NCBI GenBank assembly: GCA_009746045.1
Contig: RPFO01000076.1
Span: 2,738,420-2,802,419, forward strand
DNA: 64,000 nucleotides
Reading direction: 5' to 3'
Origin: Mesostigma viride
Lineage: Eukaryota > Streptophyta > Mesostigmatophyceae > Mesostigmatales > Mesostigmataceae
A program made the position numbers and the translations under genes. Position 1 is the stretch's first letter, and the number at the start of each line of letters is the position of its first letter. The notes beneath the pieces are model-generated. The model saw nothing but the letters and a program-made list of their open reading frames with translations, did no database searches and had not been told where the DNA came from. Below, one piece after another: positions 16,192 through 27,797 of this stretch.

Positions 16192-18512
16192 CTAATGGCC
16201 ATCCGTCTGGTAGGTACCACGGGAGGCCAGCAGGACATCCAGGTACGCCTGGTAGTGAGACACATCCTCAGCATTGTCGTGCCTATCTACAGTGAGGAAA
16301 ACATCGGCCCACACGCCGTCAGGAAAAAGACCCAGGAAGGCCCAGTAATACCTATGCTGCGTAAGAACGACCTGGCCCCGGGCCCAGTCCAGGAAACCAC
16401 AGGCAAAGAGGCGTAGGAAAGGCTCTACCGCGATCAGGCAGAGAGCCCGCAGGAGCAGGCGATGGTACCGGATCCGAGGGCGCATACCCGTCGGGAAAAA
16501 CAGATCTACCAGGGGCTCCACGTTGGACGGCCACAACCGGATATGCCGAATCTCACGGGAGCGCCACCGCGGGCACACTGTCGCGACCCGAACGTCTCGA
16601 GGTAGTCGCTAGCCCGGGGAGGAGGATGACCCCGAGAGTCCAAACCCTGGCCCGGGATGGGCGCTGGACGACGGGCATCCCACTCTAGGATGGGCTGAAG
16701 GACCGTGCTGTACGTGGCACCCGGCACCGCAGGAAACTCTACCGTAAGGGCATCTGAGGCCATAATGCCCAGAGGCGGAGGGTAAGCCCACTGGAACCCG
16801 CCGTAGGTGTCCAAGTCATTGTGGCGCCTAGCCCAGCGATACAGGACGCGCCGAACCAGGATCTCACCCTGGAACACCGGATCAGCTAAAATAACCATGT
16901 CGAAAGGAGGCCGATCAGTCTCAACTGGTAGGCCACGGTCCCGCGGCGCCCGACACACCTGGGAGAACCCGTAGGACATGGGCGAAATGGCAAGCTCGGC
17001 GGAGGCGCGCGGCAGGTCACACTGGCGGCAGCGAGCGCAGACATACCATACCCAAAGACAGGCGTGTCGCGCGACTCCGGAGTCGCATGCACCACAGAAG
17101 GGGCCCGATCCCGATCGCCCTCTGACAACTCCCGAAGGGAATCGGCAGCGCGGGTGGCGCGCGGGTCAGAGCCACTGGACCGAACAACCGCAGCCAAAGA
17201 CCGCGGGGCCGAAGGGACAGGGGCCGACGAAGGGGTAGGAACCGGCACAGGCGCAGACGGCGCCGGTACAACAGGGGGCCGCGTCGGACCCGATGCCGCA
17301 GGGGGTCGCGACGGACCCGCCTCCGCAACTGGCGCGCCGGTCTCTGGGGGCGGAGCACCACCAGGCCACATGTTGAAAATAGGGCCCGTGGGGACAGGCA
17401 ATCCGGCATACGACTGGTTACCGTCCAAGCTCCAGTCAGGCACCGGGATCCTCTGCGGAGGACCGCCCTCCCAAAGCCTGGGAAGACCGCCCGGGTCGCT
17501 GAAGAAACCCCGCGAGGGCGGCGCTGACGTGGTGGGCGGCTCGGACGCGGCGGCGACGGGCGCGGCCGCTGGGACGGCGGACTCGCGCCGAGGCGCAGGT
17601 ACGTCAGTAGCAGGCGCAGAGGTAGCCGAAGGCGTAGGAGCCGCAGCACAGAGGGAACCGCAGCCGCCGAGGGCTCGCGCGGCACAGACGGACCCGTAGA
17701 CGTCGAGGCGACCGAAGGGGAAGGGGGCACAGCTGCGGCAGACACCCCACCTGGCGTGGCTGGAGCGTGCGCCTGGGCCGCCATGAAGGCCCCGAAGGCC
17801 GCCGTCAGGGACTGGATCTGCGCCTGCATCGCAGAAACTGTCGCCGAAAGAGGATCAGGCTCACGACCAGAGCCCAAAGGGGTAGGCTCCACCGATGCGC
17901 ACAGGACCGACCTCGGTGAAGACGGGACAGGGGAAGGCGCCGACACTGAAGAGGAGGACGCCGCAGGGGAGGCCGAATACTCAGGAGAATACTGTGCCTC
18001 TACCGGCGCGTCCGTAGGAGTAGGGTCGCCCAATCCTACGCCCGCTGTCTGGTCTGCTATCTCCATGAACTCTACTGCCCGTAGAAGGTCGCAGGGGTTC
18101 TCATCTATTTCCGCATCACCCTCGGCCGGAAGCCAGGGGAACACATCCCGTAGGCAGGAGCGGCCCACAGGGGTAGAAAGGTAGGAAAACACCCGGGGCA
18201 CTGGAGAACCGCAGCTATCTGTCCCAAGGCTGGACAGCTGGAGCCACATTCTAACAAACAGTGCCCGGCATCGTCGAACCCGTGCAAAACAAGCTGGTGC
18301 GGTTCAGCAGGGGAGGGACCGTACCACGTGACCCCGAAGAGAGCAGCCCTGACTAAACCCGCATGTTGGGCCTGGAGGGCCGGCTGCACGATGCCACCCG
18401 GAAAACTGGACCGTGACACCCAGCGGCCCGGAAGGGCCTCGAAGTACAGCTCAGGGTCCGGTAGGGGCGGGGACGGCAGCGGGCTCTCAGCCGGAGGGGT
18501 AGGCTCTGACAT
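16192..18512 (-). pseudogene. ORF3 of gypsy B, unknown protein in env-like position
   Basis: The ATG at 18512 (MSEPTPPAES) lies 77 bp after the pol stop. The frame continues through several one-base shifts to the stop at 16192. Recognisable parts are an N-terminal domain with HCLLECG, a long Ala/Pro/Ser-rich linker, the block PVPTGPIFNMWP, and a C-terminal domain with RRVLYRWARRHNDLDTYGG and FLDWARGQVVLTQHRYYW. The copy at 32198-33849 preserves these blocks. I see no signal peptide or clear membrane anchor, so an envelope role is not supported. The function is unknown. Confidence 0.7.
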
Positions 18513-18588
18513 GACGGCTGCGGAGGGGAGGGGACAACCAACCACCCGTCGACAGCAGACATAACATAAGAGAGGAGAAGGTCTACAA

Positions 18589-21425
18589 CTAGAGCTTGTG
18601 CAGGGTTTTATATTCCTGCAGCAGGCGACTACACCCATCTAGCTCACTCTCCGTATACCAGACCTTATCTACTTCACTACGAGCATACATCCACTTCACT
18701 TTATACTGACGCTGGGTACCGCGGCCCTTTTTGATATCTCTATGGGCCACGATGCTTTCTACTTCGTCTTCTACTTCCCCAGTGTCAGGGTTATGCTCTA
18801 AAGGGGCAGGCGCTAGCTCTCTACCAGCGAACGTACTAGGGTGGTACAGTTTCAGCTGGCTTCTATGGAAGGTGTTGAATGTGTCTGCCAAGAGGTAGGG
18901 ATATCGACTTTATATAAGAAATTTCCTACTCTAGACAACACATGGAAGGGTCCTAAGAAGGCGGGCCTAAGTTTGACCTTAAGTTCTGCTTCAAACTTAT
19001 GAGCAAAACGGCCAACACGGGGGCCTTCTACTAATACTAGATCTCCTATTTCTATCTCAGGTGCTCTTCTATCTAAGGAGGCACGCAACCTAGCAAGGTA
19101 CTTAGACTGAGCTTTTTGGTACCCTGAGATCGCGTGGTCATGAGCAGTTTTCATTCTATCTAGTAAGGACTGTACACCTTCTACAGTATCTCGGGACACA
19201 TCATCCTTGTCCCGTAGAGGACTAGCTAAGAGAGAGGTAGGGGTAAGAGGCTGTCTACCAGTATCTAGGAAGAAGGGCGTATATCCATGCGCAGCCTGGG
19301 GCAATTGTTGAGGGAGAATTCTACTAAACATAAATAATCCTCCCAATCACTTCCCGAGCCATTCACATAGTGCCTAAGCGCTTCTTCCACTACCCTATTA
19401 AGACGCTCTACTAAATGAGAGGAGGAGGAGTGGTAGGCAGTACCGTAGGTAACCTTGGTACCGATGGCAGCGAAAAACTGCTGCCAAAAATCTGAGGTAA
19501 ATAACTTATCCTTATCACTAATAAACTGCCTACTCAAACCATGATATCTGTATACATTATTGAGGTATAGGCGTGCGCAATCACGTGCTGTGAGTTCTAA
19601 AGGACACGGCACGAGATGGCACATACGAGTAAAACGATCTATGAACACAAGGATCTGGGCATTGCCCCTATCATTCTTTCTAAAAGGTCCTACAAAATCC
19701 ATCATGATAGAATCCCACGGCATGATGGGGTCAGGCAAGGTCCTAGGTTCTGCTATCTGTCCTACGTTATTGGGTTTCATCTCCTGGCAAGATTGACAAG
19801 TTCTAACATACTCATCTACATCCTTATAAAGGGAAGGCCAGTAATAAGAGCGGGCTACTAGGTCCCGTACCCGTTTACCACCCTGATGAGCAGCTAAGTC
19901 ATGCAACTCAAAGAGCAAGGAGGAGCGACAGATAGGAGGGACATACAGGCGCCATTGAGGGGGAGAATCTGCTATCTGCACATATAAAAACCCACCTACA
20001 AATTTACAAGGGTGCTTGCCTAATTGTTGGGGATGTGCAGCAATGGCAGCTAATGCTTCCGGCTCAGTGGCCGTAAATCTACTAATAAGACGTTCAAGAT
20101 CAGAGGTAGGCATCGCTACAGAGGTATCCAGAACAGGTTTAAAGAGATCTCCTACCGCCTTGCCAAAGAGAAGGGGAGGTCCTAGAGGGACTACGTTTTC
20201 ATAAGACTTTCCTGACCTAGTCGCTATATGGCTAAGCGGTATAGAAATTTTATTTTTCCCCTCCCCCCCCACCGAGGCCACGGGAAGGGCCTCACACGGG
20301 AGAGAGAGTCCTACGTGAGAAAGGAGATCAGGCATGCGAACAGCTGTATGAAAGAGGTAGGCATAGGATTCATCATCAGGTAGTTCACCATAAGGGGTTA
20401 CACCCATAGTAGTAGGAACTAGAGTAGTATTGAGAACATCAAGGTCCTCGAAAAAGGAGTAATCTGCACGACGAGAGAGTGCATCTGGTACTATGTTATC
20501 TACACCCTTAACATACTGAAGTTTAAAAGGGGAAAACTGTGCTAAAAATTCCATCCAGCGCGCTTGCCGAGGGGTAAGGTTGGGTTGGGAGAGAAGATGG
20601 GTAAGGGGACGGTGATCCGTTTGGATAACTAACCTATAAGGATCTAGCTCACAGGGTTCATTCAGGCAGACATCAAATTGAGCACCTTTAAGAAAGTGCT
20701 GCCACGCGTGGCAACAATACACCACCGCTAAGAGTTCCTGCTGGTGTACGGGATAGTTACGCTCCGCAGGGAGCATTGTCCTAGAGATATACTCAATTGG
20801 CTGTAAGCCCTGACCCTGATCCTGGAGAAGGACGCCACCTATAGCTACCTTACTAGCATCTGTAGCCACAACAAAGGGTTTAGTAGTATCCGGTAGGATG
20901 AGTACAGGAGGGGAAAGGAGTAGGGATTTTAGGCACTGAAAAGCCGACTGACATTCACTACTCCAAACAAAGGGGATATCCTTCTTTAATAAATGATTAA
21001 TAGGGGCTGCTATAGTTGCGAAACGCGGGATAAAACGCCTATAGTAAGAAGCAATTCCTAGAAAACTACGTACACCTTTAACGTCGGTAGGGTAGGCCAT
21101 TCCTGAATTGACTTAGTTTTATCCGGGTCGGTAGCGACCCCGGCATCTGACAGAACGTGCCCTAAAAATGGGACACTCCTACCCGAACGAACTTTAGCAC
21201 GGCGCGCCCACAAAGAATTTTCAGCCATTATTTCTAATACTTTCTTTAAATCACGTAGGTGCGTTTCAAAATCAGGAGAGTAAATAAGAATATCATCTAA
21301 GTACGCTTGAGCACAAGAACGGTCATGCTCAGATAAAGAAACAGAGGAGAAGGAAGGATCCTTTAAATCAGAGGATACCTGAGGAAGGTGAGAATTTCCC
21401 ATAACAGGTCTAAGCACTTCATTCA
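18589..21425 (-). pseudogene. pol: gypsy B pol, C-terminal part (RT end, RNase H, integrase, chromodomain)
   Basis: This continues the reverse transcriptase after the nested element: AYLDDILIYS (catalytic YLDD, about 21270-21310) and the connection region with FLGIASYYRRFIP. RNase H has the VATDASKVAIGGVL and DALSRRADY blocks. The integrase HHCC region ends CQSCQEMK, and the DDE core has MMDFVGPF, ISDKDKLF and the Glu in VERLNR. A chromodomain follows (QRQYKVKWMY, DKVWYTESELDG, 18589-18760), placing the element among the chromoviruses. One-base breaks occur near 21085, 19300 and 18890, so this copy cannot make intact Pol. Confidence 0.9.
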
Positions 21426-21429
21426 TTAA

Positions 21430-23149
21430 CTCGTCGTCTGTCCCACTACCTCTGGAGAGGACTGAGTTTTTCTCAGTCCTCTCCTGAGGACCGAGTTTTG
21501 AGGTTCTGTACAAAATTCGCCCCGGTCAGAATGTTTGACAAAAAAATTCTCTCAAAATTTATTCAAATACTACGTGAAAAGATCTTTCTTGGACATATTT
21601 TTGGGATTTTTTTGGATTTGGTATGAGCGGCTAAATGTACGGTCAAAGTACAGGTGGTAAGGGTACTTTTCCACGTGAAACGCGAGTTCCGGAAATGCAC
21701 GACCTAGCCATGGCGGCTCGCGCCCATGCATGCAGTTTACGTTTGCGGACGAGTTAGCTGTCCAAACTCAGGAAATAGATTTTATATGTCCTATAGATGA
21801 TAAATCCTAATTTTTAGCTCGCAGGGATGCGATTTACCCGGTGTCGGCACTGTTCTTGCTGGAAAAAACTGCGATAAGGCAGGTCGACGGAATTGATGAC
21901 TGCGCTTGCTTTCCGGCGCAATTTCAATGGCTGATAGGTTTCTTTCTACATTTTAACATGTATTGTATTAGAATAAATTGAGTGGCAGTATAGATTTGAT
22001 GATTTCGACCACTCTGTCACGTCATGGTCTATGTGCCGCAAAGTGCCACTTTTGCGGGCACCGCCTGGGCCAAGGTAACGCCAGCCGTGCCAGGTAAAGT
22101 CGGATTATCGTTGCCTCTTCGTTTCTTGATGTTCTTACATGAGTTTAAGCTTGCCAGGCGTTGTCAGGTTCAAGTCTTGATGCTCTTTCTTGACCGTTGC
22201 CTGCCCCTCTCTAAAACCCCCTTTTCAGATGATGTTAGCAGGCATTTGCCTTAAACCAGTGTAGTTGTGCAGGGTTTTAGGAGCTGTGCAGGTTTAAACA
22301 CCTTCATAGATGTTAGTTATTCTTTTGCTACGTTCATACTGCGTGATTGTGTGGCCACGGCCTGCGTCAAGGGTGCTTTCAAGCTTATACGGGTGAGTGA
22401 AAAGTCTTGGTGACAAACCACTGCCATCATGTGCCAGCAACTATGTTGGCCACATCATGGCAAGGCAAAACAGTTATAGCCATATCTATTGTTGTTAGAA
22501 ACAATGGAAAGATGCTTAACCTACCCATTATATTGGTGGTTGACACTTATAACATAACCCTTTGTTGGTAGGTATCCAAGCCCATTCCCTACGTGCATGC
22601 ATAGGCTCTCACTACATGATAAGGTATGATACAACTGCAGCATGATGATGCAAGTGTGTTGTCCTGTTACGCTTGAAGGGAAGTGAGTTGATTGGGATGG
22701 TTGGTGGCCACGGTGGTGTGTAGTATGACCGCACTTACATGCTAGCAAAGTTAGCAAAAGCCCCATTCCTCTCCTGAGGACTGAGAGTTTTTTAAGTGTT
22801 TCAGGCAGTGGCAGTGGCCAAATTGAGCCCAGTTTTTTGCCACGTGTCAAGAACTATATTGTTTACATGCCTATATTTTTCTAACGTGTACCATGATTTG
22901 ATTAAATTTTCCCCACTCGCTCTTATCCCGAAAAATGCAAATTCGCCGAGGGTGTCATATGTCCGAGTAATTTCCAGGTGTTTGGGTCAAGTTTTCACTA
23001 ACGCAGCATTTTTTCCAGCAAATTGACATCAAATACACCCTCGATCCACATCAAAACATTTGGGATGGACCCCCCACCTAGTCGCTACACCCGGTTGAAA
23101 AAGGTCAACTCAGTCCTCTTTTGAGGACTGAGTTGGGACAGACGACGAG
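21430..23149. mobile_element. 1720-bp TTAA-flanked DNA element nested in gypsy B
   Basis: The element is inserted inside the RT coding region and flanked by TTAA on both sides (21426-21429, 23150-23153). Removing it and one TTAA restores the RT frame across FQML/MNEV. Its ends are perfect 15-bp inverted repeats (CTCGTCGTCTGTCCC). Just inside each end is a palindrome built on GAGGACTGAG / CTCAGTCCTC, with another copy of the motif near 22773. TTAA duplication is typical of piggyBac transposons. No transposase ORF is present, so it is non-autonomous. The ends do not begin with CCC as in classical piggyBac, so the family is inferred. Confidence 0.85.
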
Positions 23150-23153
23150 TTAA

Positions 23154-24329
23154 CATTTGAAAAGAGGCAGGCGAGTTACAGATTCCCATAGCCGCTACTC
23201 TAAACTGGTAATGACCAAAAGGGGTAGCAAAGGCGGTTTTATGGCAATCCTCAGGAGCTATCCGCAACTGCCAAAAACCATCCGCACAATCCAGTACTGT
23301 GAAACAAGTGGAACCTTTAACCTTATTAAATATATCATCAATACGAGGTAGAGGGTATTTAGATTTCACAGTAATATCATTCAACTTCCTATAATCAGTA
23401 ACTAGGCGAAACTTGCCATTTGGCTTAGGAACTAACAGGACACCAGCTGAGTAGGGAGAGTTACTAGGCTCTATCAATCCTGCTTCTAATAATGACACTA
23501 AAACCTGTTTTAGTTCCTTTAACTCGGTAGGGCCCATTCTATACATCCGAGAGTGCGTAGGAACTGCACCGTCCTTGATAACTACACGGTGTAAAACAGA
23601 ACGAGGAGGAGGATAAGAAGGAGTCTTTTCTTCAAAAACTTTTGAGGAATCTATCACAGCCATGTATCTTACTATTTCATTTTCAGTAAATCCCACTCCT
23701 ATTGTATCCACTGTGTTTATATCTATATCCACACTATTATTAGTGATAGGTATCTCCTGTACTTCTAACTGAAGGAACATACATAATAAATATCCATATT
23801 CCTTTAATTCAGAACGCAACTCATCATTGGACATTAATACTTCAGGTATAGGTCTTACAGGAGGATCAACAGGTGTAGGAGGAGTAATATCTACCAAGGA
23901 TAAATTTTCCAATCTATAATGACGTTCCGGTACCCAGTAAGAGCTATCTGGAAACCAAATGACCATGGTATCATAATTAATAGTAATCTTATTATCCTGG
24001 TGCCAATCTAATCCTAGTAATACATCAGCGGTAGTGATAGGGCCTATAGTGGCCGTCAGGTTGACAGTACGTCCTTGTATGACCAGGGGAAGGGACACCG
24101 TACCCGGGGAATGACTGGTGCGACCATCAGCATAATGAACAGTGACAGGTTTGGTGTGAGGGGTAGGGACTAGTCCTAAACGCCTAACTAGGGCCTCGCT
24201 CACAAAGGAGCTAGCCGCACCGCTATCTACCAACACAGAGACATTCAAGAGTTCATCAGCATGCAAGAAGGGGTCTACAACAGTGTGAGGGACGGTTAAA
24301 CCACCATTCAAGAACATAAGAGGACGCAC
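23154..24329 (-). pseudogene. pol: gypsy B pol, N-terminal part (protease and RT fingers)
   Basis: The protease has VLVDSGAASSFVS (active-site DSG) and the second motif ADVLLGLDW. The RT segment follows with EAGLIEPSNSPYSAGVLLVP, KYPLPRIDDIF and FTVLDCADGFWQLRI (first catalytic Asp region). It ends with NSPASFQML exactly where the TTAA element inserts. The gag stop at 24443 and this frame are separated by about 110 bp containing a C-rich run, so the original gag-pol join (one frame or a shift) cannot be read with certainty. Confidence 0.9.
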
Positions 24330-24442
24330 ACGTAGTGGTAGGGAAGATTCAGCTCCTACAGAGGTTATAAAAACAGGCAGGCAAAAATTTTTATCTGGGG
24401 TACTATCTAAGGACCTGTCCAGGTTACCCCCAGCTGACAGGC

Positions 24443-26174
24443 CTACTGTTCCCCCTCCCCCCCCAAATCCATAGGAACTAACCCCGAAGAAGACCCTGGC
24501 GAAAAAGCCACTGCTGGAGGGTCACGAGGGAGCGAAGAGGGTGCGGGAGCCTGATTATCATAGGGGAACCCTGGGGGTCCTGCCTGCACAGCATTCAGCC
24601 TACTAGGGGTAGCTGAGGGAATGCGTCCTGAAGTAGGACGAATAGGAGCACGCTGAGGGGTACGAGGAGGGCGAGCGTCGGGATGAGGGGGAGCACCCGA
24701 AAGGAACTTGGGGCACTCCCGTTTAAGATGACCTACTTCCTTACAATGATAGCATGTGATATGAGAGACATCAAGGGCTGAAAGGTCAGTAACACAGATA
24801 TCTAATTCTTCTACATAGGAGTTCTCCTCCTCAGGGGTAAGGATAATATTATTAATACGGGAACGGGTAGGGAGAGAAGGAGTGGTGAAGAAATCTGCTA
24901 CTCGCAAGAGATGCTGTCGCACATGCTTGAGGGGCAGATCAGTAAAACGGTAGGCAGAGAACTGGCGCTTGACTTCACGTAATAAAGGTCTACTGAGGCC
25001 TTGGAGGAAGCGAGCACGTACTTCTGCACCCGACAAATCCCTAATTCGTACCATCTGCGCATCAAACTCTTTCATATACTCCTTAAATGATTTAGTACCC
25101 TGCTGCAAGGTACCAAAGGCTAATCTATCCTGCCAATCTGAATCAGGAGGGACTAAATGGTTCTCTAAACGCTTAAACAATTCTGCTACAGAGTTAGGGT
25201 AGGCATGAGAGGCCAAAGACTCACACTGAATGAGGTTAGCAAGCTCAGGAGTAATGCAGGTTGTAAGATAGTGAGGAACTAATACAGCATCAGAGAGACG
25301 CCATCTATTATGATTCTGCCACGACTCTGTGTTCTGGGTAAGCAACATAATAAAGGTGAAAAACTGTTGAGGGGTAGACTTGACATCCAGCTTGGGAAGG
25401 TTAGCAAAGAGGGGAAGAGCAGGGGGCTTAGGGGGATTAGAGGAGTCAGTTTTTCCCATAGGGCCACTATCTTCCACTGCTACATAAGCGGGATAGAAGG
25501 AAGGAAGAGGAAAAGTCTTGGGTAGGGGTCTGGAAGGGGCCACCGTTTCAGGCTGGTGCCCATGAGAGAAGGGGACAGTATATTGCTCACGAAGAGAGGA
25601 GTAGGCAAAATGATCATAATTTCTATCATCTAGGGGCATGGTGCTGAAATCACTGTTAACTTCTAAATCAGCCACACGGGTAGGGACCTGGGCTGCCTCA
25701 TAGGCCGTCTCAGGGTAGGACCAGGAAGCAGGTGGGTAAAAGGGAACTGCACTAGGGCGCCCAGAAGGACCGACAGGGGCAGAGGCACGACCCGTGTTAA
25801 AAGCAGGCATGGAAGGCACAGGGTGGGAAGGAGGCCTAGCAACATTGTTAGTTAGTGAGGACCTGCTGGGGGTTGAGCCAAGGTTGCAGGAGGGGCAGGG
25901 GCCTGGTTCAGGGTAAGGGAAGGGTCATCACTAAATCTGACTGCATACGTTGTTCATAGGTAGGAGGGGTAAGTGAGGGACGACGGCGACCACCAGCAAC
26001 AGGAGAAGGAGGTGAGGTACGAAGATTACCTTGAGGAGTGAGATGGTGCACCGTTTCAAGTGAGTCCCGTCGGTTACCACGATTGTTGTTATGGTTGTTA
26101 GTATTATTATTATTATTACTCATAGTAGGAGTGTTGGTAGGTATAGGCGACATGTTACCACCCACTGGATCCAT
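24443..26174 (-). pseudogene. gag: gypsy B gag with CCHC zinc knuckle
   Basis: The ATG at 26174 opens an Asn-rich N-terminus (MDPVGGNMSPIPT). A one-base break near 25910 separates it from the long frame ending at 24443. That frame has a capsid-like domain with LEVNSDFSTMPLDDRNYDHF near its start and FGTLQQGTKSFKEYMKEFDA in the middle. The zinc knuckle CYHCKEVGHLKREC lies near 24715-24760, and a Pro-rich tail follows. It would form the particle that packages the element RNA. Confidence 0.85.
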
Positions 26175-26298
26175 TTTTTATTAAGTAAATGATTAGGAAT
26201 CTAACTGAAAGCAACAAGGATAAAGGACAAGGCCTAATTTAAGGCAAGGAAAGAAAAGAAAAAGCTTTTAATGGCTTAAAAGAAGGAAACAATTTAAA

Positions 26299-26691
26299 TC
26301 AATCCTTTTTAACAACAGTAATGGATAGGGAACCGAATTCTAAGGTGAGAGGAGTATCTAAGCTAGATGAGGATGCAGCCCGCTTAGGGGGAGACGAAGG
26401 AGGGGTAGCAAAATCTAGAGCTTCTACAGGAGGGCGACCATGAGGAGTAGAACGTACGTGTAGGCCTAGATCTGATACACTATGGTCTATAAGGAATTGT
26501 TGGGCTTCCTCGAAGGTAACAAATTTCTTATACCTAATTACATTATATGTACGATTTTGCACTATCTTCCTAGCATCTGACCAAGAGAGGAAAATGGCTG
26601 ACCATTGAGGGGTAATAACTACGTAATATTTAGCTAAGCTATTATCACTGGATGAATGGGAAGGCGCAGTAAAAACACGATGTTGACTCAT
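26299..26691 (-). CDS. pre-gag ORF with RNase H1 hybrid-binding (viroplasmin-like) domain
   Basis: This 130-aa frame begins MSQHRVFTAPSHSS and ends at 26299, upstream of gag in element sense. Residues about 21-70 read YYVVITPQWSAIFLSWSDA, then TYNVIRYKKFVTFEEAQQFL. This matches the pattern of the RNase H1 N-terminal domain that binds RNA-DNA hybrids (the caulimovirus viroplasmin fold): an aromatic start, a W-x-x-A turn, a Y-K-x-F strand and a final EEA helix. The tail is Ser/Pro-rich. I infer a nucleic-acid-binding accessory protein used during reverse transcription. The match is by eye. Confidence 0.65.
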   Translation of the reverse strand: MSQHRVFTAPSHSSSDNSLAKYYVVITPQWSAIFLSWSDARKIVQNRTYNVIRYKKFVTFEEAQQFLIDHSVSDLGLHVRSTPHGRPPVEALDFATPPSSPPKRAASSSSLDTPLTLEFGSLSITVVKKD

Positions 26692-27208
26692 GGTAACTCA
26701 CCTGGTGGGTCTTGTGACGTCACGCTAGAAGAGGAAGGGGTAGGCGACTTATCTGGGCGATCTGGATCACCGAAAGCAGCATGAGGGCGGAATTGTCCAG
26801 CTCTCGTCCTAAATCAGCGACCGAATAGTCCAGCGCTCGTCCTAACACAGCGACCCGTATCTCTGCGGGTGCGGCCGTCTAATAAAACTGCAGCACAAGG
26901 AAAAAGGTGTAGGTACTGCGACGCTAATCGTCTCCGAAAAGTAATACTCCCCTATCTACGACAGGAAACAACCGTAAGCAGGAAAACAAGGCGAAGGACA
27001 GGCTAACTACGAAAGGGTTTATCCGCTGCGAGCAGGTCTAGCATCTAGGTAGAGCGTGTCCCGAACCGGGCAGCACTACTCTCCCAGCTTGAAGGCGACC
27101 CGCCCATTACCTATCAAGGAAGTGTCGTCTTCGTATCCCTGGACGCGGAAGGGGTCTTGCAAAGGCGTATGTGACAAGGGACCGTCGTCTCGTTCTCTAC
27201 CTACGAAA
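26692..27208 (-). other. gypsy B 5' leader
   Basis: Non-coding sequence between the primer binding site and the first ORF. The stretch near 26795-26875 repeats the block CAGC[GT]CTCGTCCTAA...CAGCGACC in two imperfect copies, and could belong to a packaging signal. No ORF is supported. Confidence 0.5.
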
Positions 27209-27223
27209 GTTCCTCCGGAACCA
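27209..27223 (-). other. primer binding site of gypsy B
   Basis: In element sense the sequence one base after the 5' LTR reads TGGTTCCGGAGGAAC. TGG pairs with the CCA tail of a tRNA, as expected for minus-strand priming. It is not the common initiator-Met site (TGGTATCAGAG), and the primer tRNA cannot be named from this alone. Confidence 0.65.
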
Positions 27224-27224
27224 T

Positions 27225-27797
27225 TGTTACGTCTTGGATATCTACCACCACCTCTACCTCTAATGGGCCTGATACTACCTAAACTAGTCAGGCCTCCTCT
27301 ACTCAAACCCCTAGCGAAAGACGAACGTGACGGAGCTGGTCTCAATGCATTAACGTATGTGTTGCTGTAATACGCCATACAACCATTTACCAAAACCCGT
27401 TTACTCCAGGAATAGAGGAAGGAAACACAACTACACTGCCGTGACCCAAGCCTAAATGTGTTAATTCATTTAACACACGCCGAGTACACACACGAGGGGT
27501 AGAACGTGCATAAATGGTCACCAACGGTCCAACACGCTCGGGCCGACATGGCCCTCGCCGACAGATGCACGCTGGTCCACTACATCTACAGATGCACGCT
27601 GGTCCACTACATTCTACCAAAGGATCAGGACCACTAGTAAAGTACGCGGCGCGGCGCCCAACGGCACCCAATGTACCACAGTACTGTTACGAGGACAATA
27701 ATGTCCCGGTAGGAGCTTACACGTAAACCTAGGGACAGCCGAGGCAAAAGACCTAATTTACGTCCGTAACTACAACGAATTGTTACGCGACGTAACA
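27225..27797 (-). repeat. 5' LTR of gypsy B
   Basis: This is the 573-bp partner of 15250-15821, with the same TGTTACG and CGTAACA ends, followed by the CACGG duplication at 27798-27802. It should contain the promoter of the element, reading toward lower coordinates. Confidence 0.95.

Larger units (their letters stand above)
15250..27797 (-). mobile_element. Ty3/gypsy element B, full length, with nested insertion
   Basis: The element is bounded by 572- and 573-bp LTRs (TGTTACG...CGTAACA) and a perfect 5-bp target duplication, CACGG (15245-15249 and 27798-27802). The empty site is visible in repeat X near 14257. In coding sense the order is 5' LTR, PBS, a small viroplasmin-like ORF, gag, PR-RT-RH-IN with chromodomain, an extra ORF, polypurine tract and 3' LTR. 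Without the 1720-bp nested element and its TTAA duplication it would be about 10.8 kb. LTR similarity points to very recent insertion, yet gag, pol and the extra ORF each have frame breaks. Confidence 0.95.
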
